A DNA stretch of 64,000 bases from assembly GCA_905221605.1 (NCBI GenBank), contig CAJNDS010002764.1:1-64000 (forward strand), in the 5' to 3' direction. Shown in pieces: positions 62,051 to 64,000 of the stretch (position 1 is the first letter of the stretch; every line of letters begins with the position of its first letter). Position numbers and translations under genes: made by a program. Under the pieces are notes generated by a model, which worked only from the letters and a program-made list of their open reading frames with translations, was not told the origin of the DNA and did no database searches. This DNA comes from Symbiodinium natans (Eukaryota; Sar; Dinophyceae; Suessiales; Symbiodiniaceae).

Positions 62051-62405
62051 AAAATTATTTGAATTAGTTTCGGGGCCCGTGAATTTAAAAAAAATGATTT
62101 AAATCATCTATTTAAGTTATTTAAATTCTTTTCGTGGCCCGTGAATTTAAATAGTTTGATTCTTTTAATTCTGTAATACATTCTCCATATATGAAGAAAA
62201 ACAGGTAGCAACATAGTACATAAAGGTCCCTCTCTCATCTATGTATATATATATATATATATATCTACATAACTCAATATGTATATATATATATATATGC
62301 ACATATATATATATAACGTAATATATGCACATAATATATGCACATATATATATATATATATACAATTGACTATGAGTTTTTCTCCCCTCCGAAGCGCATC
62401 TGCGC

Positions 62406-62831
62406 CTTGTCGCCCACAAGGCCCGTGTAATACTCGGTGAGGAGGTCCACATTGGTGTCGAGCACCTTCACTGCCTGTTCTGGCCACCCAAGAGCACAGC
62501 AACGGAAATCGTCCCATCTATGCATGGTACCCGTAGTTGTTCAACATACCTATCCCCATGATAGCCATGAAGGCAGGCTTCCCCCCTTTTCGTATCCTTT
62601 CGACGAACCCCCTCGATCATCCAAGAGGTGCTCACCTGCCTACAGTGAGCACAGCAGACACCCAGAGACTCCAAAACCCCTTAATTACGGAATATCCCTT
62701 AAAAATTATCATAGGAACCCAATATGATTTAAGGTTTATTCCTTAAGTAAGGGGTTTTGGAGTTTCTGGGCAGAAAACGCCGCAAAGAAGGGAGCCTTCT
62801 CGAGTGAGTGGAGGATGGCAGCATCACCCTC
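62406..62831 (-). CDS. Two internal exons flanking a MITE-bearing intron
   Basis: Exon 62796-62831 (after CCCCCTTGAG) reads EGDAAILHSLEK, ending AAG before GCTCCC. Exon 62406-62474 (after CCAGAACAG) reads AVKVLDTNVDLLTEYYTGLV and GDK, ending AAG before GCGCAG; alternatively it reads on AQMRFGGEKNS to TAG. Joins are phase 0 with GC donors. The 321 nt intron contains the hairpin element at 62661-62770. A possible upstream exon on the same strand at 63060-63166 (after CCACGCAG) reads GSWHSTVLDLSAVKTELRKV, but the plus strand is equally open there. Helical protein, family unknown. Confidence 0.5.
62661..62770. mobile_element. Hairpin MITE-like element 2
   Basis: Terminal arms CCCAGAGACTCCAAAACCCC and GGGGTTTTGGAGTTTCTGGG pair, continuing through TTAATTACGGAATATCCCTT against the other side. 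The core resembles the element at 27178-27285. It lies inside the intron of the 62.4-62.8 kb gene. Confidence 0.75.
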
Positions 62832-63039
62832 CTCAAGGGGGCCCCCTAACCTGAAACCCTAAATTCCAAAGCCCCAAAACTTCTTAAACCCCTGTTTTCT
62901 TTTTTTTAAGGGGGTTTAGGCCGGTGCTCCCAGCCACGAACCATGATGAAGACCCCCAAAAAATCTTCGGGGTTACAGGGTGGTTTGGGGGGTTACTGGG
63001 TATATTGGGCTGCTTGGGGATGTTTAGGGTCGTGTTCAT

Positions 63040-63468
63040 ATCTGCTCCTGCACAGCTGACTTCACGCAGTGGAGATCGCACCAAATCCGGGCAAAAGCTG
63101 CACTTTCCTCAGTTCAGTCTTTACTGCGGACAGATCAAGCACTGTGCTGTGCCAGCTCCCCTGCGTGGCCAAGCAGCAGACAGGGTTTAGGGTTTAGGGT
63201 TTAGGGTTTAGGGTTTAGGGTTTAGGGTTTAGGGTTTAGGGTTTAGGGTTTAGGGTTTAGGGTTTAGGGTTTAGGGTTTAGGGTTCAGGGTTCAGGGTTC
63301 AGGGTTCAGGGTTCAGGGTTCAGGGTTCAGGAAGCTGGTGTGCGAAGCTTTGCAGAGCCACCCTTCTCAGCAAAAGGAGATGGTCGGAGGGATGTGGGGG
63401 TCTTGCGCCAAGCAGCACCCGAACAGTCTGCTGCGTCACGATCTTCCTGCCTCTGGGTGTTGCTTTAA
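63040..63468 (+). CDS. Possible two-exon plus gene around a pure TTTAGGG intron
   Basis: Plus exon to 63184 reads LTSRSGDRTKSGQKLHFPQF, SLYCGQIKHCAVPAPLRGQA and ADR. Exon 63331-63468 (after GGTTCAG) reads EAGVRSFAEPPFSAKGDGRR, DVGVLRQAAPEQSAASRSSC and LWVLL then TAA. The join would be phase 0 with GT from the first repeat unit and AG from the last. The minus strand is also open in both islands (EDRDAADCSGAAWRKTPTSL and GSWHSTVLDLSAVKTELRKV), so strand is not settled. Either way the array separates two coding islands. Confidence 0.35.
63185..63330 (+). repeat. Pure TTTAGGG then TTCAGGG array
   Basis: 146 bp with no non-repeat base: about 14 TTTAGGG units followed by seven TTCAGGG units. Confidence 0.97.
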
Positions 63469-64000
63469 AGCCCTTTGAAAATTACTTTTGAATAGGTTCC
63501 CTTAAAAGGGAAAAAAAGGACATTTGAATTATCCCAAAGCAATGCCCAGGGCCTCTTTGAGTTCTGGACCTCCGTCTCAACGAGATAGACCTGGCTGGCC
63601 TCAGTGGTGGCTTCGAAATTTAGCCCTCAACCCGAAAGGTCCCGGGTTTAGGGTTTAGGGTTTAGGGTTTAGGGTTTAGGGTTTAGGCTTTAGGGCTCGT
63701 CATGATGCTGACAGTGGACAGGTTGTTTCAGGACTTCTGCTCTCAGTTTTATTGATCTCCGGCCTGAACCCCAATGTCAATGCCGGCGCCGCAGACATCT
63801 CCCGCTTTGACCTAGCAGGGGGCCAGCAGGAGGAGTTTTTTCATGTTCGGTCGTCCACTTGTGCATCTTTAAACACCGTCATGTAAGCTTGAGAGTACAG
63901 TAACCAATGTACCACGTTCCATGAGCAACAGCTACCCTAAACCCTAAACCCTAAACCCCAAACCCTAAACTCAAAGCAGCCTACCTTAAAGCCCTAACAA
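63469..64000. other. Right-edge spacer with two telomere-like clusters
   Basis: TTTAGGG at 63648-63695 and CCCTAAA at 63935-63970. Between them no frame could be supported. Confidence 0.45.

Overview
The window looks like nuclear DNA of a dinoflagellate (Dinophyceae; genus not determinable). Four things point there. (1) Plant-type TTTAGGG/CCCTAAA arrays are scattered through the interior. (2) Coding sequence is split into short exons whose best-fitting introns start with GC (usually GCC), sometimes GA or GT, and end AG. (3) Most exons in the first 17 kb lie on one strand, as in dinoflagellate unidirectional clusters. (4) Three protein families are of kinds common in these genomes: an HGT-motif ADP-ribosyltransferase-like protein, a eukaryotic tyrosine recombinase, and a non-LTR element with a restriction-like endonuclease. 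Most exons are too short or lack an in-frame ATG, so simple ORF calling misses them. I placed boundaries by hand from reading phase and splice motifs.

Layout. 0-17 kb: a mainly minus-strand gene cluster. It holds a tandemly duplicated gene with a coding minisatellite, several hypothetical genes, an ART-like gene and three coiled-coil or charged-repeat genes, interrupted by a plus-strand tyrosine recombinase ORF (7.4-8.2 kb) and a frameshifted plus-strand gene (13.1-13.6 kb). 18-24 kb: a GC-rich graveyard of at least five broken copies of one non-LTR retrotransposon family in both orientations. 24-28 kb: anonymous sequence with a hairpin MITE. 28-41 kb: small exons separated by telomere-like arrays, plus minisatellites at 30.6-34.2 kb. 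41-47 kb: purine-rich repeats and a 1.28 kb tandem duplication. 47-55 kb: exons of a membrane protein, a tail-anchored protein, a plus-strand gene and a helical multi-exon gene. 55-59 kb: back-to-back satellites. 59-62 kb: an AT-rich block with a 340 bp tandem duplication. 62-64 kb: further exons, a second hairpin MITE and more TTTAGGG arrays.

The most interesting pattern is that many telomere-like arrays sit inside introns. In the best-resolved genes (10.6-11.9, 15.6-16.6, 5.3-5.9, 50.5-50.9 and 51.2-51.6 kb) the arrays fall between exons that join in frame, and in some cases the repeat itself supplies splice-like dinucleotides. A second notable case is the 15.6-16.6 kb gene, where three consecutive introns are more alike than the exons they separate, as expected of copied introns (introner-like) or gene conversion.

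Confidence is highest for the tyrosine recombinase, the ART-like gene, the coiled-coil genes, the retrotransposon fragments and the repeats. Many single exons are called from one strand's reading quality alone and need transcript support. No rRNA, tRNA or CRISPR features were recognised.
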